From positions 138,279,148-138,343,147 of the forward strand of contig CM077665.1 in assembly GCA_039707655.1 (NCBI GenBank): a DNA stretch of 64,000 bases, written 5' to 3'. Shown here piece after piece: positions 12,460-22,999 of the stretch (position 1 is the stretch's first letter; every line of letters starts with the position of its first letter). The DNA is from Elymus sibiricus. Lineage: Eukaryota; Streptophyta; Magnoliopsida; Poales; Poaceae. A model generated the notes under the pieces. It saw only the letters and a list, made by a program, of their open reading frames with translations. It made no database searches and was not told where the DNA came from. A program made the translations under genes and the position numbers.

Positions 12460-13735
12460 TAGGCTATGTCCTGGGCTCGGCCCATCACATTTATTTTCCT
12501 CTTTGCCCATTTACATTTTTTTTCCTTTTTTGAGCCTCAAAAAATAGTGCGCATTTGGAATTCGAACACGTAACCAAGTGATTCAATCCCGACCATAGTT
12601 ACCAGTTGTAACAGACAGTTTCTTATGTTTACTGTTGCTTCTTTCTATTGTTGTTGTGTACATTTCCGATCCAGTTTGTGTACATTTCCGATCCAGGTTC
12701 TACGAGGTTTTTCTGAGCAATTTTTCTTTTGGTTTTTTCATGCACGGTTTTCACTCGGTTTTTCCTTTCTTTTCTCCTTTTCCTTTATTTTTTATTTTTT
12801 CACAAATCTTTTCTGAATTTGTTAATTAAAAAAAAAAATCATGAAACATTTTTTTAAAATCCTCAAACTTTTCCTAATCTGCGAACATTTTTCAAACTCG
12901 TGACCTTTTTTGACTTCATGAACTTTTAATTTTTTTAACTCATGAACAATTTTCAAGTTCGTAAACTTTTTTTAAACTTGTTAACCTTTTCAAAATCCAT
13001 GATTTTTTTTGCCAAATTCATGATCTTGTTAAAATTTGAACTCGTAACAATTTATAATTTTGCAAACTTTTTCAGTTCATTAACTTTTCCAATTTAACTC
13101 ATGAACAATTTTTGAATTAGAGAACTTTTTTTCAAATTTGTGCACTTTCTTCAAAGCTAGCGGGCAAAGCGAGCGGATGTGTGAATTTGGTGAGCGGGCG
13201 AGCGAGCTGGCGCAATACTGGACCGCAGACCATTGGCATGCGCGCGAGTGCCAACTTCCTAACCGGTGCTGAAAACGCTGACTAGGAGCTCCCCAGATAG
13301 ACGGCACCACGCACAGGAATTTGTTCCAAATTTGAAAAAAGTTCACCTTTTCAAATATTGCTAGAAAAGATACAAATATTCACATTTTAAAAAAACAACG
13401 TGTCTTTCAAAATTGCCGAGAATGTCAAAACATGAACATTTAAAAAAAAAGAGCGAACAAAGTTTCAATGACGAACAACTTTTGAAAAATACAAACAAAT
13501 TTGGAATTTCAAAAAATTCAGAAAATATGAACAATTTGTGATAAAAATACAATGTTATGTAAATGTTTAAAATTATTATTTTAAATTCTTTTTCCTTCAA
13601 ATATTAATTAAATTATCAAAAAACATTTACTGTTTTTAATTTTAGCGCTTTTGTATTTATTAGTTATGTTAAATATTTCAAATAATTGTTTTAATCACAT
13701 GTTTAAATTATGATTTTCAATACCTTTTTTCTTTA
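12460..13735. repeat. A/T-rich degenerate array with GAACATTTTT-type units
   Basis: Short units of the form (T/C)GAAC-A-TTTTT or its complement recur every 20-35 bp, drifting in sequence. Similar arrays occur at 30600-31260, 32900-33360 and 43246-43660 in this window. Such arrays are common in large class II elements of Triticeae, but no terminal repeats were found here. A 20-bp direct repeat of TACATTTCCGATCCAG lies at 12659-12698. Confidence 0.6.
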
Positions 13736-13739
13736 AACT

Positions 13740-14290
13740 TAGCATGGACGCCTACAACGGGCATGCCCACATGCTTACAAAACTTGGAGTCATTTTAAGA
13801 ATGTCCAAAGAAAAAACATGTTTAATGTAGGGTGTCCGGGTACGCCCATTGTTTCTCGGCATGCGTTAAATGACTCTATTTTTTACTGGCTTGTATGACC
13901 CCTCCAAAGCACCATGCCAAGTTGTTTTGTTTTTTCACAAGTTTTACAGTTTCTGGGGTTCTTTTTGGTAAAAAAAAGGCCGATAAATGATCGGACATGT
14001 CGTAACTTCCATATAGTGTCGAAAATAATTCAAACCTGACATAAATGTCTACCATGGGCATGTCCACCTGCTTCAAAAAGTTGGGGCTGTTTCAAAGATG
14101 TCCAAAAATAGATCATGTTGATGACAATTTAGCATTTTCTAGAGTTTTCTCCGTCAAAAAGACCGATAAATGGTCGAACGTGTCACAACTTGCATACGTT
14201 GTCAGAAATCTCTCAAACCTGACATAGATACCTATGGGCATGCCGACCTTCTTGCAAATGTTGGGGTCATTTATCCATAGTTCAAAAAAA
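13740..14290. repeat. Degenerate tandem array with a period of about 181 bp, roughly three units
   Basis: The marker CCGATAAATG occurs at about 13980 and 14161, and ATGGGCATGTCCAC/ATGGGCATGCCGAC at about 14053 and 14234, so the spacing is 181 bp. A third, weaker unit starts near 13745 with ACGGGCATGCCCAC. Units differ at many sites and are therefore old. A period close to 180 bp resembles satellite DNA, but three copies inside an intron are more likely part of a transposon. Confidence 0.75.
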
Positions 14291-15870
14291 CTACTAGTTA
14301 AGAGAACTGTGCCACACTAGGCCGGACGAGTGCATGTAGTTTTTTCGAATTCGATTGTTTCTCTTATTTGCAATTTTTGTCATTATCAATCAACATGAAC
14401 ATTTTCTTGTATCCTTATCATTTCTTGAAAAATTTCAACAATTTTGAAATTTTAAATTATGTATGAAAATTTTATAAACTTGAACGTGTTTTCATAATTA
14501 TTAGCAATTCCCAAGAATTAATGGAAAATTGCAAACCAAAATATTTTTTAAAAAAAGTTATCAACTTGATTTTGAAACACAAACTTTTCCTAATTTTGTG
14601 AATGAAAATGAAAAAGTGGGAACATTTTTAAAATTTTAAACAATATTTGAAAACAAGAATAAATTTTGGTATTCAAAAATATATTACAAATTTTTGAACA
14701 GATTTTAAAAAATAATAATAAATTTCAGAAAGGAAATACACAAATTAACTAAAATAGTGGTAAAATGAAAACTTAGAAAAAAGAAAAAAATGTTTAGGCC
14801 TTGGCCCAACTAGGCGATTGCATCGATCCCGTCGGGGCTCATCGGGTGCCTGTTGTGCCGGCCGAATCATTAACAGATTCGAAACAAGTTTGTCAATATT
14901 ACAAAAATGTTCAAGATTTTGAAAAATTTCATGTGGGGTTGCTTTATTTGTGCCGTGATTAAAACCCGCTTCAAAAAAGCACGAACGAACCTTTAGAGTT
15001 GGAGTTCAAATCTCCTGTGACACACATTTTTTGAAGATTAGAAAGAAAGATAGAAAATGCTGAATGCAACAAATAGGGTTTGGGTATGTCATGTACGTCG
15101 GTCGTATAAAAACAGTCCGCGTATCTCGGGCGCCCCTATTTCTCGTTTATAGTGAGACATAAGGAAGCCTCGTGTTAAGCCGGACTTTAGATGGGTCGGC
15201 CCAAACGCGTGGGAGGGCACAACCTCATTTTTTTTTACGTTTTTGTTTTAGTTTTTATTTTATTTACTTTTATTTTATGCTTCCAAATATTCTAAATAAA
15301 TATATTACAAAAAACAATTACACATTGTTTTTTTCTAAATGTTAACCATGCATTTTAAAAATATTAAATGTGTATAGAGAAAATGTTTCATGTACAAAAA
15401 ATATATAATGTGTGTGAAAAAAGTTGAACATGTATTTCAAAAAGCTAATCCAAGCATTTGAAGAAAATAATAATAAAATATTCAAAATTGTTAATAGAGC
15501 ATTAAAAAATGTTAAATGTGTATAGAAAAAATATTAACCATCTATTAAAAAATGTTAACCTTGTATTTGAATTTTTTTATCCAAGCATTTGAAGAAAATA
15601 AATTAATCAAGCATTTGAAAAATATTAAATTTTGTATAGAAAAATGTTGACCATGTATATAAAAAACCTTAAACTTTTATTTCAAAATTGTTAAGAAAGC
15701 TTGTTAAATATGTTAAATATGTAGAGAAAAAATATTTAGGATGTATTCATAAAAATTTAAACTTGTATTAAAAAATGTTAATCAAACATTTGAAAAATAT
15801 GAAATGTGTATAGAAAAAATGTTAACCATGTATTTAGAAAATGTTAATCTTGTATGTGAAATTATTAGTT
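14291..15870. repeat. A/T-rich sequence with ATGTTAACCATGTATTT-type short repeats
   Basis: From about 15320 to 15860, units such as AAAATGTTAACCATG and AAATGTGTATAGAAAAAATG recur with drift. No coding frame or element ends are recognised between 14291 and 15320. It is probably the body of one or more decayed class II elements. Confidence 0.5.
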
Positions 15871-15895
15871 ATGTATTAGACGTATACCAAAAATC

Positions 15896-15898
<3 letters not shown>

Positions 15899-15930
<32 letters not shown>
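15899..15930. repeat. (TA)16 microsatellite
   Basis: An uninterrupted run of 16 TA units. Confidence 0.97.
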
Positions 15931-15932
<2 letters not shown>

Positions 15933-16129
15933 AAAAAATGTGTATGAAAAAACTTTGAAAGCCGAGAGGAAAAACCCGAGAAAAACGAGAAAGAACTAAA
16001 GAAGAAAAGAAAAAATGCAGTGAAAATCGAGAAAGAAACCAAATAAAAAAACGAAAACAAAAATTACACGAAAACTAGTGGAATAACCAGTTCTTTTACG
16101 TTAAGTTAGTTCCGCCCGACACTTTTGTG

Positions 16130-16215
16130 GCAGAGCCGATAGTGAGCTAGTGGTTTGTGACTCAACCCATGATCCGTGGGTCCTGGGTTTGATTCCTGGC
16201 CTCTTCAATTTCTCC
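16130..16215 (+). repeat. tRNA-like pol III fragment
   Basis: GTGAGCTAGTGG resembles a pol III A box and GGGTTTGATTCC (from 16187) a B box, at about tRNA spacing. It does not fold into a full tRNA by eye and has no clear anticodon arm, so a SINE head or a tRNA-derived transposon part is more likely than a gene. Confidence 0.35.
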
Positions 16216-16685
16216 TCTATTTATTTCCTTTTGTCTCCATTTTCTCCTATATTTATTTTATTAAGTGTTCGCTAGTGGGCCGGCCTTTTAAATGTTGGCT
16301 AGTGGGCTGCTCCGTACCGGGTGACGTATTTTTAAAAAGGACCTTCATACCCTTTATTATGAAGGGGTAGATCTCCATCATTGATATATTTAGGGGGTGT
16401 ACCGAAGCAAAAGTGTAACATAAATGACACATGGCTTGTGTGTTCTTGAAGAAAAAGCAAGAGTTTCTTGCACGCCGAAGCAACTTTTTTCAATATAGAT
16501 TGTATGTAGCAAAAATAATACTATTAAAAATACATTCAAATACGAATTCAACAATATGAATTTTTATAACATGTATTAATATTTTTCTAGTCAAATATAT
16601 GATTAAAATTTGACTCAAAATATGATTGGGTTAATAAACCATGATTGCAGTATGTCCTTCATTTCCACTTGGTTTGATTTTGCAG

Positions 16686-16898
16686 TACAAGAACACCACT
16701 GAAGTGATAGTGGACGCGACACGCACCATCCTGCAGCAGTGAGAGCGGTCCAAGACAGTGAGGCGTGTCATTCACACAGGCTCCGTTGTCGCTGCCTCGC
16801 CGCTCCGGGAGGACGGCAACGGGTACAAAGAGTCCGTCGACGAATCCTGTTGGACCCCACTCGGTCTGCCCTACGGCCACAACAACGATGGCTTGGAT
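16686..16898 (+). pseudogene. SDR pseudogene, exon with premature TGA
   Basis: Acceptor TTTTGCAG precedes 16686 and donor GTGAGT follows 16898; the exon is 71 codons. It encodes YKNTTEVIVDATRTILQQ, then TGA (16740-16742), then ERSKTVRRVIHTGSV with the conserved Ser/Thr-rich strand that precedes the active site, ending YGHNNDGLD. The TGA replaces what is probably Cys in relatives. Confidence 0.9.
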
Positions 16899-17940
16899 GT
16901 GAGTGCTTCTAATTCCTGGTCTAGGCCGTGGTAAGGTCATGCACAATTCATTCAACTCATCGTATAATCTACCCAAATGATAAATACCTGACGCAGGTAC
17001 AAGCACATGGCCAATCAACATTTTTTATGACAATTCTAGTGACTCATGGATGACAAATTAGTTGACACACACATTTTTTTTTTCAAAAAGCAAACTGAAG
17101 AACAAAGTTGTCATGATTGCCAACTAAAATTGACATCATCATGTCACTAAACTTGCCATCAAAATCATTTGATGTGCCATGTGCTCGTACCTGACATTCA
17201 GACGTTATCAGATTCCTAAATCTAGCCATGTGGGGGTCCTTTGTTACACTTCGTTACATGAGGATTTGAGTAATGGACAATCACATGTGAACCCTACCTA
17301 TCATATTTAACAAGAAAAAGTGCAGCGCCATTGTGACTACAACCAGAAAGAAAATCTTCTTAAACACCTTAACCATATATATTCTTAAACGCCACAAACA
17401 CCGTCGTCCACACCAACCATGCAAAGACATTATCTTTAATTGGCATGCCAATTGCGTTTAGCTAAGATATCTTATCTTTGGTTATAAGTAAATAACCCCT
17501 TTGTATATATAAGACATTTTTGATACTGTCATGGACTCTAAAAATGTATTATAAAAATTTACACAGGCAGTAACTAATAAAAATTTTAACCGTGAGGGGC
17601 ATCTTAAGTTCACATTAAAAAAACGTACGAAAAACATGATTGTCGTTCATAATGTGGGCGCACATTGATTTGACCATAAAGTAACCGTAAATGTAGGGTT
17701 TCCTTTAAAATATATCTGAGATAAATCAATTGCCATCAAGCGTTGCACCAAATAGCATTTCAATGGTATAATAACGAAAACATCTGCCATACTGACATGT
17801 TTTCGTTTGGTATTGTGCAAGGTAGGTACTCCTTGTGGAGAGTCCTATTTCAGTCATGTATCCTTCCAAAACCAAGTATATGAACCACTCAACACTCCCA
17901 ACCGTGAAAGCAATACACCATAAAAAAATCAGAAATGATA
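16899..17940. other. Intron of the SDR pseudogene, no gene recognised
   Basis: A/T-rich intron sequence. Around 17060-17180 it has GTTGTCATGATTGCCAACT-like words related to those in the MITE at 17941, suggesting an older decayed relative. Confidence 0.5.
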
Positions 17941-18174
17941 TATGCCGAACATTCGGGATTTAAGCATTCATTCCGAACTGGCAACTTTAGTTGGCACGAG
18001 GTGGCAAGTTTAGTTAACAGAAGGTGGCAACTTTAGTTGGCAAGCATGACAGTTTTCTGAACCGGGACAAAGTTACCATGTCTTAACAATTAAAGTTGTC
18101 ACCTCACATCAACAAAAGTTGCCATCAAAAAACGTTCGAGATGGAATGCTAAAATCCGAACGTTTCGGATTTAT
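17941..18174. mobile_element. MITE-like inverted-repeat element, about 234 bp
   Basis: The left end (CCGAACATTCGGGATTTAAG) is an imperfect inverted match to the right end (AAAATCCGAACGTTTCGG). The interior repeats TGGCAACTTTAGTTGGCA-type words in both orientations. Target duplications were not resolved. It resembles Mutator-type MITEs of Triticeae, but the superfamily is not certain. Confidence 0.55.
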
Positions 18175-18442
18175 TGGGATCCTAAAAATCTTCCCAGACT
18201 CACAGCAGGCCTTTTTTTAGAAAGGAGAGTCTAATGGTCTTACCTGCGAAAGCGGGTGCGAATGGATATACTTTTTTTTACGAGTAAGTGGATATACTTA
18301 TTGTGTAGTAAGTCTTGTCACACCCCGTCATAATTTAACCACTTTAAAATATATTTATTTGTAAAATATTTATTTGTAATCCCCAGATCATCCACACCCA
18401 AGCCTCCTTGGTCTTCATGTTGACTTGCATTATTATTTACAG

Positions 18443-18834
18443 GCTTATGTCTCCTCCAAGACCATCTCTGAGGAGGAATTACTCAAGTACAACGATGAAT
18501 TCTCCAAGGAAAGAGTGTTCGACGTTGTTGTCCTGTTATGCGGCCTTGTGGGTGGGGACACCATCCTACCATACATCAGCGAGAGCATCCATGTCATATT
18601 GTCGCCTCTAACTGGCGTCGAGGTCTACCACAACTCCCTCAAGTTCCTGCAGGCCCTCCTCGGCTCCGTACCACTCGTACACGTCGATGACGTCTGCGAG
18701 GCACACATCTTTTGCATGGAGAAGCCGTCTGATGTTGCTGGCGGCCGATACCTTTGCACCACCGCGCACACCAACATGCAGGACATCTTGAAGTACTACG
18801 ACCGCAAGTACCCCAAACTCGAGCGGATCAAAGA
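18443..18834 (+). pseudogene. SDR pseudogene, catalytic exon
   Basis: Acceptor TTTACAG precedes 18443 and donor GTACGT follows 18834. The exon opens with AYVSSKT, whose Tyr and Lys are the SDR catalytic pair, and continues without stops for 130 codons through VFDVVVLLCGLVGG and VHVDDVCEAHIFCME, both hallmarks of DFR-like reductases. It ends within the KYPKLERIKE helix. Confidence 0.93.
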
Positions 18835-18927
18835 GTACGTTCTTGAACAAAATAGCATACTTTGATTATCTCTTACGTGGTGCTTTGTGATAAGAAAAAT
18901 TGTGTGTCTGTGTGTGTGGACTGTTAG

Positions 18928-19060
18928 GGTGGTGGGAGAGGGAGTGAGAGTGTAGGCTAACACAAACAAGCTTGTGGAGCTGGGGTTCAAGTATAAGTAT
19001 GGAGCAATGGAGGTGCTTGATGGCAGCGTGGATTGCGGGAAGAGATTGGGATTGTTGTGA
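18928..19060 (+). pseudogene. SDR pseudogene, last exon with premature TAG
   Basis: Acceptor CTGTTAG precedes 18928. Joined to the previous exon it reads EVVGEGVRV, then TAG (18953-18955), then ANTNKLVELGFKYKYG and a C-terminus ending GKRLGLL and TGA. The NKL-LGFKYKYG motif is typical of the end of these reductases. One C-to-T change (CAG to TAG) would explain the stop. Confidence 0.88.
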
Positions 19061-19577
19061 TGTGCATGTGCATAACATTGACACTGTGCTAGCAAACATT
19101 TGACAATCCAATTATACATGTACATGTTATTTGTTTGGATTTTTTTCTTGAAACATGTTGAGTTTACTGTTCTTTTTATCATTAATTCTGGGTTTCTGTC
19201 ATGAGTATTTCTTATTGAGAGCACAAAGGAACATATGTCGAAAGAATACATATACACATGGGTCTAGTCATCTTCTCTTTATAATTCAACTATCACAATG
19301 TTAAGGATGTGTAAAATTGGGTAGCCCTTCCTGTTAATATATATTCTTTAAAACTCCTGCAACTTATTGTATCCTTTTACCCGCAAAAAAAAACGTATTG
19401 TATCCTTTTACGATACTGCGCTAGCTATTTCATATCCTTGTAATGTGTACATTCGGGATGGTCTAGTTGTTTTTTTGAGCTGTGTTCTACGGTAATTTCA
19501 TTAATTAAAAAAAGAGTACAAAAGTATCAACAAATACAATTAGCCAATGCGAGTTCTAGGGAACATTGAAATAAAAA

Positions 19578-22500
19578 TCATAGGTGCTGATCAATCCAGG
19601 ACTTTATTTTATGTGCTTTCTGTGGTCTTGCTATAATCTGTGCAGTCCGTAATCCTTCTTTAAGGTGGTGTTTCCAACAGAGTAAATGAGGAACTGCTGA
19701 TCTTAAAATTTTGTCATTTCTGCATGACCAAATGCTCCAACATCCAACAATGATGATCTCCAGTGCAAAAATTGTAGGTAACTGTGATAGTGAGAGAGTG
19801 ACCTCATCAAAAATAGATATGCCTCGATTTCTATTAGGGAAAGTAGTGGCTGCACCCACCTTTGGTGCACCCGCGAAGTGAACAGTAAATTCAAAAAATA
19901 GGAAAAAAATCAAAAAACTCTGAAACTTTGTGCATGTGATTATGAGAAAATGTTTTAGGAGCTTGCAAAGTTTCGTCACCAAAAAACATCAAATGATCTC
20001 CATACAAAACGAAATAGAAATGATGTTCTACACCCACGTTACTGTTCACATGTTTTTAGCATAATTTTTTTTGTAGAGAGCTCCTCGAATGTCCTTTCAC
20101 CACCAAATTTTGCAAGCACGTATTACATTTGGTCGAAATCACGTTCACAAAGTTTCAGATTTTTTTGAAATGTTTTGGTAAGTTTTTGATCGTGGGTGCA
20201 ATGCCCGTGGGTGCACAAAAACCACACTCTTTCTATTAGAGATAAGATGATCCCAGCAAAGAAGAGCAAAAGGGCAGTTCCACAGGAGATGAGCAATAGT
20301 TTCTTTTGCATTTTCACCACAAAGTGCACAGTTGTAATTCTGCAGCTGCATACTTCTTCTCTGTAGCATATTTCTTGTGTTAACTCTGTCATGGAGGCTG
20401 AGCCAGAAAAAAAATTGTGTGTGAGTCTGCATGAGGTATCCCAAATATCATTGAAGAGATGGTGAACGGTAGGCTTTCCCCTCAATTGAGTGTACATCTT
20501 CATAGCTGAATAATTTGGTGAGCTCCATGGATAAAACTATTGATCAGAGTGTTCAGATATATTTCTATTATTGATGCTGTCTAGAAGTGAGTTTAGTTGT
20601 CGATATGCAATGAGTGATAGAGGCCTGCGAAAGATAGAACTCATATCCTAATTCTGCAGGACTTGTTGCACAGTAATTATCTTGTTGATTGAGAAAGAGA
20701 ATAGATGCGGCAATAATGTCTGAAGTGGTTGTCCATGCCACTTGTCTGACCAAAACGTAGCAGTATCCCCCATACCAATCTTACAAAGTGCAATCTCCTT
20801 GTATGTTGGTAGTAATTTAAGGATAGTCTTCCAGTAAAATGAAGCAACCATCCTTTCTCCCGGCAGACTATTAGAGTAATGAGTTTCCCAAATGATATTA
20901 ACCCATGGGGTATCTTCTCTGTCGAGGAACTTGTGAAGGAATTTCATGAGCAAGGCCTGATTATGGAGACTGATATCTAAAATACCTAATCCGCCCTGGT
21001 TTTTAGGTTGACATACTTTGTCTCATGCAATCAAAGGCATGCCTCTCTCCATAGTACCAAACTTTCTCCAAAAGCAGTTCTTGAGATAGATGTTGATCTG
21101 ATGGACCACTATTTTGGGTGACCTAATGGAGCACATGAAGAAGATGGGCATCCCATATAAGACAGATTTAACCAAAGTAAGTTTATCTCCTAATAAGAGC
21201 AAAGTGGAGCAACATAACAGTTTGTTCTCAATCCTTTTGAGCATGGGGATATAGTCCTCCAACCTTGGTTTGTTTAAGTTCAGGGGAAAACCAAGGTATT
21301 TTTGTGGAAAATTACCCACCTTGCAGCCAAGCATGCATGAGAGAAAGTGAATTTTGTCTACTACAATGTTGATGGGAATCAATGTGGACTTGGAGTAGTT
21401 AACTTTGAGACCAGTATAGTCAGCAAAGTGAAGCAGGAGATTTTTGATATGATTTAATTGTGTTGCATCTGCATTGGCCACGAAGATAGTATCATCAGTA
21501 TACTGGATAATTGGGTAATCTGGACATGAAGTGTGAATCAATGGGGTGGCAATTAGATCATTGAGGCTGGCTTCATTTAACATGTTCTGGAGCATATCAA
21601 CTGCTATGACAAATATCAAGGGAGACAGAGGATCTCCTTGTTTAACTCCTTTTTTGCATAGAAATTGTTTGCCTAGAACACCATTCAGCAGTACTGAGGA
21701 GTGGCATGTGTTATAAATAAGTTTGATCCATTGTATCCATCTGTCCCCAAATCCCTTGACCTTGATAATTTCAAAAATGGTATCATGGCTTAACATGTCA
21801 AAAGCTTTTTCAAAGTCTAATTTAAGCAACACAATTTCTTTCTTAGACTGATGACATTGATGGATATATTCATATGACCATGCTACACAATATTGAATGC
21901 ATCTATTGTTGAGAAATCCATATTGATTTTTGTGAACAAACTGGAGGATCACCTTCTGTAATCTATTGGCTAGCAATTTTGTAATGATCTTGAGACTACA
22001 ATTGAGCAGAGAAATAGGTTTGAATTCATTGGCGGAAACTGCTCCATCCACTTTGGGGATCAAGGTGATCAAAGAGTAACTGATACTCTGAATGCTTGCA
22101 GTGCCATGGTAAAAATCATCAATCAGCTTATAAAAGTTTGGTACTATAATATCCGCGCAGTGCTTAAGGAATGCTGCATTAAAGCCATCTTGCATGTTGC
22201 TCCATGTAAATTCCCTGCCTTTAAGTGGGATTTTTATCAATGCAAGATTACCTATGGCCTCATTAAAAGCAAACATGTCAGAAATACTTCCTCCCTCTCT
22301 GCTTCTGTTTTGGGGGTATCTCATGTAGTTGAAATCTCCAACAATCATCCAATTTGTGTCATCTGGTATTTGAAAGTTCTTGAACCAATTAAGAAAAATT
22401 GATCTCTCAGGTGTCTGGCAGGGACCATAAACATTAGTCTAGATCAATTGTTCTCCATTGTGAGAGGAAGTGAAGAGAATGGAAATGGATAATTCATTGA

Positions 22501-22774
22501 TGCTAAATATCCGACCCTCGAAAAATTGCTCATTCCATACAATGAGTAAACGTCCTGAAGCTCCATTAGATGGTTGAAAAACAAACTTAGAGAGTCTCTT
22601 AGGATAGAAATTCTTGATATAAGCACTATCAAAAGTTTCTCTTTTAGTTTCTTGTAAACACATGATTGCACATTGTGATTCTTTAATTTTATTGGATAGT
22701 GACAACCATTTCTTAGGGTCATTAATACCTCTGATATTCCAGTTAAGGATATTCCATTCTCTAGCCATAGTCAT
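19578..22774 (-). pseudogene. LINE ORF2: endonuclease start, reverse transcriptase, zf-RVT domain
   Basis: The protein starts with REWNILNWNIRGINDPKKW, the N-terminus of an apurinic-type endonuclease, and has [10 protein letters not shown]. The RT includes [36 protein letters not shown] and a catalytic box YTDD in place of the usual YADD. Downstream, a zf-RVT segment reads NYNCALCGENAKETIAHLLW. Between FTWSNMQ and DGFNAAF (near 22190) the end of the endonuclease and the linker to RT are missing, so about a kilobase has been deleted in frame. A 392-bp MITE at 19838-20229 cuts the C-terminal part. Stops and frameshifts separate the pieces. Confidence 0.9.
19838..20229. mobile_element. Mutator-like MITE inside the LINE, 392 bp
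   Basis: Both flanks carry the 10-bp direct repeat TTTCTATTAG (19828-19837 and 20230-20239), the target length expected for Mutator-like elements (9-11 bp). The ends are inverted relatives: GTAGTGGCTGCACCCACC on the left and, reversed, GTGTGGTTTTTGTGCACCCAC on the right. Removing it rejoins the LINE C-terminal coding region. It carries no coding frame. Confidence 0.88.
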
Positions 22775-22999
22775 GAGTATAGTGTGTAGGCATTTCTGAA
22801 TAATACATCACAGTCAAGCAAGATGTCTGTCTGAACATAACTTGAAACCCAACCAGATAGTGAAGGAAATAGATCATTGAGTAGCTATCAAGTAGATAGA
22901 TTCTCTAGAAGCATTCAGGTCTTAAACCAAAATACAGGACCCCAGATTTACATCGAAAAGAGCTTAACGTGATCAGTACAATAAACCCAGGTCACAGAA

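Larger units (their letters stand above)
8731..19060 (+). pseudogene. Decayed NAD(P)-binding SDR gene, dihydroflavonol 4-reductase / anthocyanidin reductase-like
   Basis: Four exons reassemble into most of an extended short-chain dehydrogenase of the DFR/ANR/cinnamoyl-CoA reductase group, whose members reduce flavonoid or phenylpropanoid carbonyls with NADPH in the cytosol. Exons are 8731-8901, 16686-16898, 18443-18834 and 18928-19060, with GT-AG borders and TGA at 19058-19060. The catalytic YxxxK is present as YVSSK (18446-18460). The first exon with the GxxGxxA nucleotide-binding loop is missing; the 8731 acceptor shows it lay upstream, beyond the Copia and LARD insertions. Three lesions are seen: an apparent extra A at the end of the first visible exon that shifts the frame, TGA at 16740-16742, and TAG at 18953-18955 where family proteins seem to have Gln. 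Introns are swollen by transposons (the 8902-16685 intron is 7.8 kb). The exact substrate cannot be read. Confidence 0.88.

Noticed and set aside
16130..16215. Functional tRNA gene
   Set aside because: A- and B-box-like words exist, but no full cloverleaf or anticodon loop could be drawn.
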